From contig NC_061459.1 in assembly GCF_022581195.2 (NCBI RefSeq), forward strand, positions 6,076,001 to 6,140,000: DNA of 64,000 nucleotides, in the 5' to 3' direction. The stretch comes from Helicoverpa zea. Its lineage: Eukaryota > Arthropoda > Insecta > Lepidoptera > Noctuidae. Both the position numbers and the translations under genes were made by a program. Under the pieces are notes generated by a model. The model was given only the letters and a program-made list of their open reading frames with translations, ran no database searches and had not been told where the DNA came from. Below, piece after piece: positions 51,001 to 62,193 of this stretch; position 1 is the stretch's first letter, and every line of letters starts with the position of its first letter.

Positions 51001-53989
51001 ATAAGAGAATAAAATGCTCTCATAATCCTTAATTACACTTATTGTGGGCCACATAAAAATATACCTATCTAACTGTACATACTTCTTAAACAGGTAAGAG
51101 TATTCAGACTCATTACGGAAAATACGGTGGAAGAGAAGATTGTAGAACGAGCTGAAGTGAAGCTCAGGTTAGACAAACTCGTGATACAATCTGGTCGCTT
51201 AGTTGATCAGAAGAGTCAGCTCAATAAGGACGAAATGCTCAACATGATCAGACACGGTGCCAACCACGTGTTCTCGTCTAAAGATTCTGAAATCACTGAA
51301 GAAGATATTGACGTCATATTAGCTAAAGGAGAGCACAAGGTAATGTTTTTACTATTCTCTGTTTCTTTAAAATATTAAATATCGAGATTATTATTTCCTT
51401 TTAACGTATTTTCTAGACTGAAGAGTTGAAGCAAAAACTGGAGAGTCTAGGAGAATCTTCACTACGAGCCTTTTCCATGGACACACCTGGCGCCACAACA
51501 GATTCGGTCTACCAGTTTGAAGGTTTATTCTAATTAATAGCAATATAATTTCAAAATGAGAGATAGAGGGTATAATATTAATCATGCAAAACACTACTAT
51601 ATAATCGCGAATATTCTATTTAGGGGAGGATTACAGAGAGAAGCAGAAAGTGTTACCCATTGGTAATTGGATAGAACCGCCTAAACGCGAGCGTAAAGCT
51701 AACTATGCAGTGGACGCGTACTTCCGAGAGGCACTGCGCGTGTCCGAACCGAAGGCGCCTAAGGTACAGGTAAATAAGTGTAAAGAGCTAAATGCGGAGG
51801 TCAGCGCAGCACTCTACTTGGTGGTGGTTCTATGGCATTACAATTATCAACTAATTCATGTACTCGTATTATTTAAATTGATTAGCTCTTTATACTGGCA
51901 TTATGTAGTTCATACTGTTTCTGCTGTTTAATATTTATTTATTGTGCCTTATTACTTATTTAGAACTAGAATATCACTATCAATTCACATACATTATGTT
52001 ATATACTATTCATATCACTTTCCTACAATATATCTATTGCTTTATGTCGTAGTTAGTTTTCTATAAATGGCATTTGATTGTATGGATAATGTATACTTTT
52101 CTGATGTGTAGGCACCTCGTCCTCCAAAGCAACCGATTGTGCAAGATTTCCAGTTCTTCCCGCCACGACTTTTCGAACTTCTGGATCAAGAAATATATCA
52201 CTACCGCAAAACACTGGGGTAAGGTTACTTCAAGAGAATATTACTTAAAGTTTGTCAAGATACTGCCTCTCAGTGTCCGTTCAGGTAGACCGGGTCGGAG
52301 AGCATCGGCGCGCATTTTTCTTTTCACACAGACCGGAGCCGATCGGCTGCGCGAGCATTAAAGAGCATGCAAACGGAGCCAAACGTCAAGAAAAAATACA
52401 CGATCGGAGCCGGTCGGCTCCTCTTATTATTTCACACCGACCGAGCGCATTCGAGCATTCTCAATGACAAAAGCAGTGCGCATGCAAAAATAAACCTTAC
52501 TTCAAATACTAAGTACTTAATTTTCAACGTGTTAAGAATTTGCTCTGCTCTCCGAGCCGGTCTGTCTGAACGGGCCCTTATACAATATTTTTACTAGGTA
52601 CAAAGTTCCTCGGAATCCCGAGTTGGGTCCCGATGCTGCCAAGATTCAAAGAGAAGAACAACGGAAGATAGATGACGCTGAAGCTCTTACTGAAGAAGAA
52701 ATACAGGAGAAAGAACAGTTGTTAACTCAAGGTAAAGTGTCATTGTTTTAATTTTTAATAACTGATTGTTGTCCAGTTATGGTCATCATAATTATCAGTT
52801 CACTCAATAAAACACTCTAATTTTACAGGGTTTACCAACTGGACGAAGCGAGACTTCAACCAATTCATTAAAGCAAATGAAAAATATGGTCGAGATGACA
52901 TTGAAAACATTGCCAAAGATGTTGAAGGCAAAACTCCTGAAGAAGTTCGTAAAATATATTGGTTTAAAAATTAGGACTCAAGTTATGACTCACTAATACT
53001 CAATTAAAATTTCTCACAGGTTATGGAATATTCTGCAGTTTTTTGGGAGAGGTGTCACGAACTTCAAGATATAGACAGAATAATGGGACAAATTGAAAGA
53101 GGAGAGGCCAAAATACAAAGAAGAGCGTCTATCAAAAAAGCGCTGGATGCTAAGATGGCGCGGTATCGAGCTCCATTCCATCAATTAAGAATCTCGTATG
53201 GAACGAATAAAGGAAAAAATTACGTTGAGGAAGAGGACAGGTGATGTTATTTTTAAAAAATCTGCCTTAATTATTTTTTTATAGTGATCTTTGTGTCAAA
53301 CTCTTGTGAATTCCTGTGTAACCGCACATAGCTTGGTACTACACTGTTGGAAGGAGGAACATTGCCGCATTTAATGCCATTGGCATATATAAGCAGAAAA
53401 TGTATACCCGTCGGCTTGTGGGCGTTATTACCCTACCACCAGCCGACTCACATACAGTGCACTCACTATGTGTAAATATGTTCCAAATTATATATTTTTT
53501 GTTACTGCTGGAATCAAGAATATAGCAAAGTATGTACTAACTTGTAAACTTTTATAGGTTCCTCGTGTGCATGTTGCATAAATTAGGCTTCGATAAAGAA
53601 AACGTGTATGAAGAACTTCGAGCATCAGTACATGCTGCACCACAATTCAGATTTGATTGGTTCCTCAAGTCCAGAACAGCCGTAGAATTGCAACGCAGGT
53701 CGGCATTAAATTATATTTTATTTTGATTGAGTTGTACAAATATTTACAAAGTATTTACTAAATTGGAATTTGATCTTTGTTTTGCAGATGTAATACTCTT
53801 ATAACTTTGATCGAAAGAGAAAATCAAGAACTTGAAGAAAAAGAAAGAGCTGAAAAGAAGAAAAAGAGTGGTGCCGCCAATCAAAATACACCTGGCGGAA
53901 ATGCGACTGGCAAAGGCGCTAATACAAGTAAACGCAAAGCCGACAACACACCTGATACCGCCCAAAAGCACAAAAAGAAGAAAAAGTGA
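48060..53989 (+). CDS. Iswi: ISWI chromatin-remodelling ATPase (imitation switch, SNF2 family)
   Basis: Seventeen exons: 48060-48113, 48193-48422, 48612-48869, 48980-49103, 49670-49957, 50038-50251, 50323-50594, 50719-50946, 51094-51339, 51417-51522, 51624-51763 (or 51769), 52112-52218, 52598-52731, 52829-52944, 53020-53240, 53558-53698 and 53788-53989. All phases agree: 1,026 aa, about the length of Drosophila ISWI. AutoN region: FEFLLKQTEIFSHFM and the histone H4-like HRHRKTEQEEDEELL. ATPase: DEMGLGKT about 160-167, DEAH 263-266, LLTGTPLQNN, AMDRAHRIGQ about 545. HAND, SANT (TNWTKRDFNQFIKANEKYG, about 803) and SLIDE follow; a Lys-rich tail ends the protein. It slides and spaces nucleosomes in NURF, ACF and CHRAC. 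The donor at 52945 (gttcgt) is weak. Confidence 0.97.
49104..49669 (+). other. Iswi intron 4
   Basis: Intron within the ATPase coding region. No gene or clear repeat seen. Confidence 0.6.
52270..52578. mobile_element. MITE in an Iswi intron
   Basis: Imperfect terminal inverted repeats of about 30 bp: gtccgttcaggtagaccggg at the left and ccggtctgtctgaacgggcc at the right. The interior is CG-rich with ggagccgatcgg and ggagccggtcgg. It fills most of the intron between the HAND-region exons. The gggcccgtt right end resembles the Harbinger left end at 10083. Confidence 0.7.
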
Positions 53990-54067
53990 ACCTAATGTGG
54001 TTCAACACGCAATTGAATGATTATAATTTCTTAAGTAATGATTAAGATGATTAACATTGCAATGGTA

Positions 54068-54073
54068 AATAAA
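54068..54073 (+). terminator. Iswi poly(A) signal
   Basis: AATAAA lies 79 bp after the TGA at 53987. Confidence 0.6.
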
Positions 54074-54144
54074 CCTATTGTCATGAATGTCTACCACATT
54101 TGTTTTAATGGATATTACTAATATAAAACCTTTAAATGAAATAG

Positions 54145-54215
54145 TCTAGCTGTTTCACCCGCATCGTCCTGGAGAACCACTTTCCCGTACCTTTAAAACC
54201 TGGGGAATAAATAAT
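54145..54215. repeat. Retroposon fragment
   Basis: agctgtttcacccgcatcgt followed by a truncated body resembles the heads at 10626 and 35590. Confidence 0.4.
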
Positions 54216-54334
54216 AGCTAGTAATAAAAAAAATATTTTAAATAAAAATACAAAGGAATAGATAAAAGAATTTATTAGCGCAGGCTTTTAACACACACTG
54301 TTGGTGTTTTATTAAGAAATATTTGGATACCCAA

Positions 54335-54528
54335 TAACAGCCAGTTTCATCATCAAAACTAAAGCCAAAGTAATGTCGTAAAGTAAAAGGAACGGTCAAA
54401 TTTCCTTTTTTCGCGATTTTATCTATTAGTTTTGCTGTTACTTTAGCCGGGAAAAAACTAATTACACCGTTACTTTTACTTTATGACATTACTTTGGGTT
54501 TTACGTTTGATGAAGAATCTGGCTGTTA
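54335..54528. mobile_element. 194-bp palindromic MITE
   Basis: Left arm taacagccagtttcatcatc and agccaaagtaatgtcgtaaa; right arm tttatgacattactttgggt and ttgatgaagaatctggctgtta as its imperfect reverse complement. The loop contains ttttttcgcgattttatc. Confidence 0.75.
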
Positions 54529-55050
54529 GTAATTGCACAAAACTACAATCATAACAACTGTACATCTCTTAAAAGAACTCGATGTCGTCAACGTCCGCTG
54601 AATGCCAAGCACAAGATCGTACGTATCCCTCCTCTGCCCCTGCCACCCGCTGATACCAATAATTCCATTTGAGTAGGCGCTAAACAATCTCGATCATCCT
54701 CAGAGTTTTATCCCAACTATGTTGGGGTAGGCTTCCCGTCTAAAAAAAATCGCGCTCGCTCGCCTCGCACCTGTACAAACCCAATCTATTTCTTTTTGCG
54801 TTTACTTTGTCAGTCTTCAAACTGAAAACTATTCACATAATACACAAAGTTAAGGGCGGCTAAATTGTTTTCTGGCCGGTGTGGCAGATAGCCATGCCAC
54901 GCCGCTGAGTATAATGAATATGTCCCTAACCATTTGGTGCACTACCACACGCCACGAACCTTACCTAAGTGTATTTACGTCTTACTTAAGCTAAGGTTCC
55001 GCCGAAAAATGGTGAAACGAAAAGGGTTCCGAAGCCAAAAAAATTCGGGA
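54529..55050. other. Non-coding stretch
   Basis: No gene seen between the MITE and the R1-type fragment. Confidence 0.5.
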
Positions 55051-55054
55051 ACCG

Positions 55055-55938
55055 CTGGTCTAAGCAGACAGAGGGACGATGAGCCACCCGAACTCACCCC
55101 CCACAGACCCACGCCTACGGTGGCCGGGAGTCATCTCGCGACACCCGGCGCCCATGGTGTCTACCTGGTCCAGCGCGGCGGCCGGGATGAGAGGTGCGAA
55201 CTCTCTGGCGTTCCGCCTCCTCCTTTTCGAGCATGATCGCTTCGCAGAAGGAAGCGACGGCATCCCATTCCCTCTCGCCCCGGACCATGGCCTGAACCAG
55301 GGCCGGACGCGAGAGGTCGCCGCCGCCCAAAGCCTCGACGAGGACCCGGCGGTGCCCTTCCCACGCAGGGCACTCCTGGACTGTGTGGTCCACCGTGTCC
55401 TCGGGGCTGTCCGCACAGTGGTGACACCCGGGCGCCTCCTCACGACCGATTCGGTGCAGGTACCTCCCGAAACAACCGTGTCCGGTGAGGACCTGCGTCA
55501 TGCGGTACGTGAGGGCGCCGTGACTCCTCCCGAGCCACTCCTCAAAGAGGGGACTTACCGCCACGATGGTGGCGTGCCCTGCACTGGGTTGCGACAGTCG
55601 CTCCCTCCAGGCCACCATGAGATCGCGCCGGAGCTCCGCCCGCTGCGCGACAACTTGCCGCGGTAGCGGAGTTTTCCCCCGGCGCTGAGCCTCCTCGCGC
55701 CAGTCGTACAGGCGCAAGAAGACCTTCGCCTCCAGATCCCACGGTGGCAGTCCAGCAAGTAGGCCAGCTCCTTCGCGGGAGATCGTGCGGTACCCCCGGA
55801 TTAGCCTAATGGCTATCACCCTTTGGGGTACGTTCAGGTAGTGTACAGCCCGCGGCCGTACCGAACGTGCCCATACCGGGGCCCCGTAAAGGGCCATGGA
55901 CCGCATGACCCCCGCGTAGAGTTTACGGCAGGGGGCAT
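55055..55938 (-). mobile_element. 5'-truncated R1-clade non-LTR retrotransposon
   Basis: A minus-strand ORF of 263 aa (55906-55115, open to 55938) is the C-terminal end of an R1-type reverse transcriptase: MRSMALYGAPVWARSVRPRA, then the CCHC zinc knuckle in GCHHCADSPEDTVDHTVQEC and the EWDAVASFCEAIMLEKEEAE motif. The 3' part includes gatgagccacccgaactcac, shared with the fragments at 56519 and 63340. R1 elements normally target 28S rDNA; a copy here is off-target or a non-rDNA relative. GC content is far above the surroundings. Confidence 0.8.
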
Positions 55939-56518
55939 CGATAAAAACTTAAATCTTTTTTACTTGATTTGAATCTTTTTTACTTGATAGTATGACATAG
56001 ACACCTCATAAATATTATTGGATGGCGGTATTCTTTTGGGGCACTATTTAGGGGGTGTCAAGAGGATTACTTTATATATTTTTTTAATACCCTTAATTTT
56101 TGGGTCTTTGAAAATTTTTGAGAGAAAGTGTCATTCTTGACCAACACGATGCAATAAAAAAATCGGGGACACGATACCTACCTCAAAAAATAAATTTCGT
56201 CAGTTTTGCCCACTGAGAACTAATCGATAATAAAAAGTTTTATCGCGGACAACACTATTTTGCACTCACACATAGACATGCACCCACACCTACACACATA
56301 ATTTTTTCGACATGTCTCTAAGCCGCCTTTGTGTATCTTGTACATCCTATATCTATGTCAATGACAGACAAATTGACTAGAGAATTTGATACATTATTCA
56401 TTTTACCTGTGTTCATTATAGCTGCTTAAAGTTAGCCAAAGTAATAAGTAGATACATATGGTATATATAACCAACTTACTACTTACCTACTTAATTTAAA
56501 AAAACGGCTCATGTTATT
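55939..56518. other. Non-coding stretch between two R1-type fragments
   Basis: AT-rich, no gene seen. Confidence 0.5.
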
Positions 56519-56935
56519 ATCAAATGACTCTTCCCGCTGTGGGTTAGCAGCGTGAGGAAGTGTCAGACTGTTAGTGACTTAAAGCCACTGGGGTTTGCTG
56601 AATCTCTATGAGGAGCGCGTGGAACAACGCGCGCCACCGAGACGGGCTCGTGTCGTGTCTCCTAGGAGACGGAAGGACGATGAGCCACCCGAACTCACCA
56701 CACAGACACCCGGTGGCCGGGAGTCGTCTGTCGAAACCCGGCGCCAGTGGTGTCTTCCACGTCCACGGCAGCAGCTGGGATGAGAGATCTGAACCTCTCT
56801 AGCATTTCTGCTTCGTAGAAGGAGACGATGGCATCCCATTACCTCTCACCCTGGACCATGGCTTGAACCAGGGCCGAGCAGGAGAGGTCGCCGCTGCCAA
56901 TTGCCTCGACGAAGACACGACAGTGCCCTTTCTAT
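56519..56935 (-). mobile_element. Second R1-clade 3' fragment
   Basis: Read on the minus strand, it starts inside the EWDAV region and continues through gtgagttcgggtggctcatc into the 3'UTR with cgcgttgttccacgcgctcc, ending ctaacccacagcgggaagag tcatttgat at 56519. Heavily truncated and diverged from the 55.1-kb copy. Confidence 0.7.
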
Positions 56936-57090
56936 TAAAACTGAGTTTTATTAATTTAAAAAGTCATCAATATTGTTTATTTTTAGCAAGTGCCTACTCA
57001 AATTGAGTATACATATCACATAGTATACAATTTTTCATACTACTTTAATTAATTATTCCGTGTTATATTTAAAGTAGGTACATGCTAATA

Positions 57091-57835
57091 CACTCTTTTG
57101 CAAAAAAAGCGGGCACCTATGCGAAATCTTAGTTTTAAGGACTTTACGTGTATTTCAAAGGGTTTTTATGATTATAGTATGTTTCTAGCATCAAAAGGGT
57201 TAGCCAAGCATGCGTGAGAGTGTATTCTAAATTTGAATTTTGTACAATTGCTAAGAAATTAGTTAAACCTTGTTTTGGACTAATTGCTGGCAGAAAGTTC
57301 GTCGGTGTTTTGAGAAGTTTTTGAAGTGATTTTCAGAAAAATGATAATGCAGTTTTAATTAATGATTAATGAACCTTTTTGTTAGATCAAAACATTTTTC
57401 AAAAACTATGCGTATTTGATAAAATTGTCACCTGCTCTAAATGGGCTATACTGATGATTGATGGCAATGTTAAGAGTTTCGGTATTTTAGTGTGAAGCGT
57501 TCTATTGTTTAGATATTATACCCACGTGTTCTAAAATATCGCTTTTTCATAAATAAACACTATTTAGAGGAGTATCAGTACTTTGGGCTGCGACAAAACT
57601 AATTAAAAGTAAGCAGTGCCGGCAGAAAGGTTCTGCCAGCAATTAGTCCAAAACAAGGTTTAACCAATTTCTTAGCAATTTTACAAAATTCAAATTTAGA
57701 ATACACTCCCACGCACGCCTGGCTAACCTTATTGATGCTAGTAACATACTATTGTCATTAAAATCCTCTGAAATACACGTAAAGTCCTTAAAACTAACAT
57801 TTCGCTTAGGTGCCCGCTTTTTTTGCAAAAGAGTT
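57091..57835. mobile_element. 745-bp inverted-repeat element with TA target duplication
   Basis: Arms of about 200 bp: cactcttttgcaaaaaaagc and gggcacct at the left are mirrored by aggtgcccgctttttttgca and aaagagtt at the right. TA precedes 57091 and follows 57835, as expected for the Tc1/mariner group. The arms include ttgttttggactaattgctg. The centre (57310-57610) has no transposase, so it is a non-autonomous copy. Confidence 0.85.
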
Positions 57836-58606
57836 TAGTTATATTTACTTAATTACAAAACTAACAAAAATATTTCCTAACAGCACCTATTACAAATGCT
57901 TTCAGTATGTACTTAGGTACCAGTTTTTAATGCATGCTAAGATATATATTAATGATAGAGATAGAATATTAATGAAATATGTCAAAATTACAGATTATTT
58001 AGGTATATTAAAATGTTTAATTGCAGGTTTTACAAATCTGATACTAGTATTTTTTGACTATAAATAAAATCACTTTCAACTATTATCAATTAAAACCTAT
58101 TATAATATTATAAATTAAAAACAATTTAAAATATATGATTAATCAATTAAAAATAATGATTAGATAGATAGTTTTGGTACCTTAATTAAATTAGTCACAG
58201 AGTAGGATGTGAAGCAATGGAAAACAGAAAAAAATATAAAAGCCTATCACAAAATAATTTTACAATGTTTTATGAAACTGATAAAAACTATTTCATTTTT
58301 GATAAGTTGCATATTAAGAAACAAATATACCTAATTGATCAAGATCGCCAGATACCTATTACCTAATTTTTCACGAAATTTTGGATGTTGACTGTTTTAT
58401 AAATTAGTAAAGTGCTGTTGCAAATTAAGAACTAATGGATACAACTTAAAACTACAAATCTTACTGTTTATTGTGAATTTTAATCTTCATTAGTGAGAAA
58501 ATCATCACAAAAAGTGAAACGCGTCAGTTACAACTTCCGATAATTATTTCGAAAAAAAAACATTAAAGTTATCAATTTTGGTTTAAATTGTTGTATCAAG
58601 TTTGGT
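57836..58606. other. Non-coding AT-rich stretch
   Basis: Very AT-rich, no gene seen; an 85-aa open frame here looks like composition. Confidence 0.5.
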
Positions 58607-60509
58607 TTAAACAACAAGTCTTGGAGATAACGCACAGTCTTGAGGTGACTTGATTGAAATTTGGCGTAATTCAGCATTACCAACTAACGATCCTATTTGT
58701 AATCTCAATTGAACTTGTTCGTAAGGTGGCAGCCTCTTAACTATTTTTGCCATTGAACCAAAAAACAGATCGTTTTCATCTAATCCACTTTGAGTATAAT
58801 TCCGATCAACAATTTTCTTAAGTAGGTTTAGACGTTCTTGACTGTGTGTATGTATATGTTTCCGTTTCTTATCGCTGCTTTTAGCTTTATTTTCTTTGTG
58901 AATATCTTCTTTTCCCTGAGTGTTTGATAGTGTTTCTTCGCTGTTGTGAGTATTTTCCATTATTTTAGTTCCGTCTTCTGGGGTTTGTATTCCTTCGCTG
59001 ATATCATGAGTGTTTTCCATTTTCACACTACTATCTCCTATGTTTTCATCTACAACATTAGTAATACTGCCTCTTTGGGATGAAGGAAGGCTGTCCAAGA
59101 ATGACAGGAGATCAGATCTTTTCTTTGCTGCTTCTCCGCTTGAACCAGTACCTGGTTTTCCTCTACGTCGAATATAATAGTCTCGTATGTAGCACCATCT
59201 TTTGGAGCAATCGGAAGCTGTAAAAAGTTTATGTAAATTGTAACTATTGCAAAACAATTATAGAGTCAAAACAAATAATCTTTTAGTAATGTAAAAGGTA
59301 ACTATAGTAGTAACAAACCCGAACTAAGACTAATTACATTCATTATTTATTTCAGGAACTTGGCCACAGGAGTCTTATCGCTTGCTTGCCTTTCAATATC
59401 GAGTAAGCTATAGCTGGATAAGCGCTATAGCAAAAGAAGTTAGTACTGCCATTGTCAAAACTATGCTTCAATTATATAGTTATACCATTACCAAAACATC
59501 ATCAACTCAAAAAAATCAGTAACCAGTATTTATTAAAGTGGAATTTTCCAAACTGCGAAAACATATAAGATTGAAAGCTCCCATCAATAGTGGATCATTA
59601 TATTACAATTACAAGGAGTATTATTCAATGGTATTGCTAGCAGTCGTTGATGCGGATTGTAAATTTATTGCCATAGATTTTGGTTCTTATGGAAGAGAAG
59701 GAGATGCTGGTATTTACTTAAAAAGTAAAATCGGGCAAAACATAAGAAATCAAACATTCAATATACCAGAATCGAAGGCCCTACCTGGAACAAATGATGT
59801 GATACCACATGTTTTAGTGGGAGATGAAGCTTTTGCTCTCCATGAAAACTTGATGAAACCCTATCCAAGACAGCAACCAATCCAAGATTCATCAAAAGCC
59901 GTATATGTATAATTACCGATTGTCACGAGCTCGAAGAACTACAGAAAATATTTTGGAATTGTATGTGGTTACTTCAGATTATTTTTCGTACCTATTGCTA
60001 CTGCCCCAGCTGTGACAGATAAACTAGTAGTGAGTGCTTGTATTTTATATAACATATTACGGGAAGCAAAAGTACTGGCACCTGGACAAAAACATGTTGA
60101 TGACCCACTTTCACTACCTACTGAAAATTTAATATCTCTGGTAAATCGCAATGTTCGAGCCCAAACGAATCCTATTCAAATAGGTACGAGAAAAGTTGAA
60201 AAATTACTTCAATCGATCAGGGGCTATTGAGTGGCAACATAATTATGCGACACAACATTAGGCTGTTCTTAAATAAGATAAATGTAGTTAATTAAGTATA
60301 TATGAAAATTAGATTACAATAAACTATATGTTAGTTGTATATACTTACTAACCTGTTTTATTTAATATTTCTCCAATTTCACGCCACCAATTCTGTTTTA
60401 ATTGACTTTTTCTATAGTCTTTACTTTTTATATTATATATTGCTTCGTGGTTTCGAACGAAATCTATTAAAATTTCGTCATCCTCGCTGCTCCAAGAGTT
60501 GGAACTCAT
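58607..60509 (-). CDS. MADF-BESS protein of a second Harbinger locus, intact
   Basis: Minus-strand exons 60509-60353 (donor gttagt) and 59217-58607 (acceptor ttttacag) join in phase 1 to 255 aa. The MADF domain is at about residues 6-85: SWSSEDDEILIDFVRNHEAI, NWWREIGEILNKTASDCSKR, WCYIRDYYIRRRGKPGTG. A BESS motif is near the C-terminus: LFFGSMAKIVKRLPPYEQVQ, LRLQIGSLV. The middle is acidic and contains repeats of the MENTH type. The intron 59218-60352 holds a decayed transposase on the opposite strand. It could be a host MADF-BESS gene, but its partner and the duplicated copy at 61.5 kb argue for a transposon gene. Confidence 0.7.
59352..60229 (+). pseudogene. Decayed PIF/Harbinger transposase
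   Basis: Starts with ESYRLLAFQYRVSYSWISAI (from 59370), breaks, then continues as APINSGSLYYNYKEYYSMVL, GSYGREGDAGIY and PHVLVGDEAFALHENLMKPY (second Asp) from 59577. A frame change near 59885 leads to YNYRLSRARRTTENIFGIVC (catalytic Glu) and another leads to KLVVSACILYNILREAK. The DGKHI box with the first catalytic Asp is degraded (LRKHIRLKAP at 59556). In-frame stops include 59519. Only the MADF-BESS partner in opposite orientation is intact. Confidence 0.8.
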
Positions 60510-61621
60510 TTTTTTCGTTATCACGAAAAAAAACAAATTCGTATTAAAATAGGTTCACCGCTTTCAATAAAATGTTCACCAAACTATCTGACACCGTCAA
60601 GACGGCCGTCATGCAAATGGCGGCACCGCTTTTTGAAGTTACGGTGACAATTACCGCTCTCTAGGAAACATGAGGAAACCGCCCCATTTGGTTTACATAG
60701 ACAACGTTCTAGTGTCGTCATTCACCGCTGTATTACGGCCGATATATATCTTCACCGCTTTCAATAAAACGTCCACCAAACTATCTGACACCGTCCCGTC
60801 TTGACGCCGACGGAAAGCTTACGCGGTGTCCTGCGTGAGCGACGAACGCGACGCGACGCGACGTAACACGACGCGATGCTATACGCGACAAATGTCCTAC
60901 GTGATTTTGGTAATTACTTCTCAAATCATGGAGAAGTACAGTACAATTTTGTTCATATTTAAAGTACAGAACTTTAAATATGAACTTTCAAGCAAAATTG
61001 TGAACAACAGCAACGTTCTTTGTACTAATAAACGATTTCTATAATGTTTATTTTTTTTGTCCCACAACAATCTTTATTCACGCACTGCAGCGATCAACGC
61101 TTCTGAATAGTTCATGGTGTCGCATCTGGTCGCCCTTAAAACAAGTTCCCGTTACGTCGCGTCTCGCCGCAGACTGTCACATAGGCCGCATGTAGGGTAT
61201 GCCGTTGAGTTGATCGGGTTCGTCGCGTTCGCAGCGTCGCGTCACGTCGCGTTCGTCGCTCACGCAGGACACCGCGTTAAAGCTTTGGTTTCCTAGGAAA
61301 GCGGTGCCGTAATACAGCGGTGAATGACGTCATCAGAACGTTGTCTATGTAAACAAAATGGGGTGGTTTCCTAGAGAGCGGTAACTGATGCCGTAATTTC
61401 AAAAAGCGGTGCCGCCATTTGCATGACGGCCGTCTTGACGGTGTCAGATAGTTTGGTGAACGTTTTATTGAAAGCGGTGAACCTATTTTAATACGAATTT
61501 GTGTTTTTTTTTCGTGATAACGAAAAAAATGAGTTCCAACTCTTGGAGCAGCGAGGACGACGAAATTTTAATAGATTTCGTTCGAAACCACGAAGCATTA
61601 TATAATATAAAAAGTAAAGAC
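60353..61621. repeat. Large inverted repeat: head-to-head partial duplication of the second Harbinger locus
   Basis: The segment 60353-60745 (MADF exon 1, then ggttcaccgctttcaataaa, gtcaagacggccgtcatgca, gtttacatagacaacgttct) is repeated in reverse complement at 61300-61621. The middle carries a separate palindromic MITE. A third partial copy of ttcaccgctttcaataaaac with ccaaactatctgacaccgtc sits at 60751-60797. Confidence 0.85.
60819..61278. mobile_element. 460-bp MITE with CG-rich arms between the inverted copies
   Basis: Left arm acgcggtgtcctgcgtgagc gacgaacgcgacgcgacg; right arm is its reverse complement, ending ggacaccgcgtt. aaagc occurs on both sides (60814-60818 and 61279-61283), a possible 5-bp target duplication. 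No coding capacity. Confidence 0.75.
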
Positions 61622-61715
61622 TAACGACTACGACTGTAACGACGGAAACACAGCCACAGAAGAAACAGAGAAAATGGATCTACAGGAGTTGCAGTCTGAA
61701 CATGATCCATTAATG
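61529..61715 (+). pseudogene. Truncated second copy of the MADF gene
   Basis: ATG 61529 reads MSSNSWSSEDDEILIDFVRN, then HEALYNIKSKD and a stop at 61622. A different stretch follows (61642-61715) that reads DGNTATEETEKMDLQELQSE, HDPLM and stop, like the C-terminus of a related protein. It looks like an internally deleted element. Confidence 0.65.
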
Positions 61716-61811
61716 TAAACGTGTCAGATTTAGTAATGTTGTTATTGTGGGAATTAGTTTGTTAGTTAGTAAAAATATATATATTTTTTAAATCTATTTC
61801 TTGTTACATAA

Positions 61812-62193
61812 ACCAAAGGGTAAAGAACCAGCCTTTCGAGTATGAGGGTGTGGGTTCGATTCCAGGTTAGGCATGTACCAATGCAACTTTTCTAAGTTTG
61901 TATGTATTTTCTAAGTATATCTTAGACACCAACGACTGTGTTTCGTTTGGTACGTTAAACTGTAGGTCCCGGCTGTCATTGAACATCTTTGACAGTCGTT
62001 AAGGGTAGTCAGAGCCTAGTAAGTCTGACACCAGTCTTACCAAGGGGTATTGTGTTGCCCGGGTAACTGGGTTGAGGAGGTCAGGCAGGGCAGTCGCTCC
62101 TTGTAAAACAAACACTGGCACTCTGCTACATCCGATTAGACTGGAAGCCGACCCCAAGATAGTTGGGAAAAGGCTCAGAAAATGATTGTTATA
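61812..62193 (+). repeat. tRNA-derived SINE, full length
   Basis: The head has the polymerase III B-box ggttcgattcc at about 61855. The body has cccggctgtcattgaacatc, gtcgttaagggtagtcagag and cccgggtaactgggttgagg. The tail is gactggaagccgaccccaag with gttgggaaaaggctcagaaa. Confidence 0.8.

Noticed and set aside
55079..55666. 195-aa plus-strand open frame
   Set aside because: It is the antisense shadow of the R1-type reverse transcriptase on the minus strand, kept open by high GC.
61812..61880. Possible tRNA gene from the B-box match
   Set aside because: No cloverleaf could be drawn and the sequence continues into a SINE body and tail.
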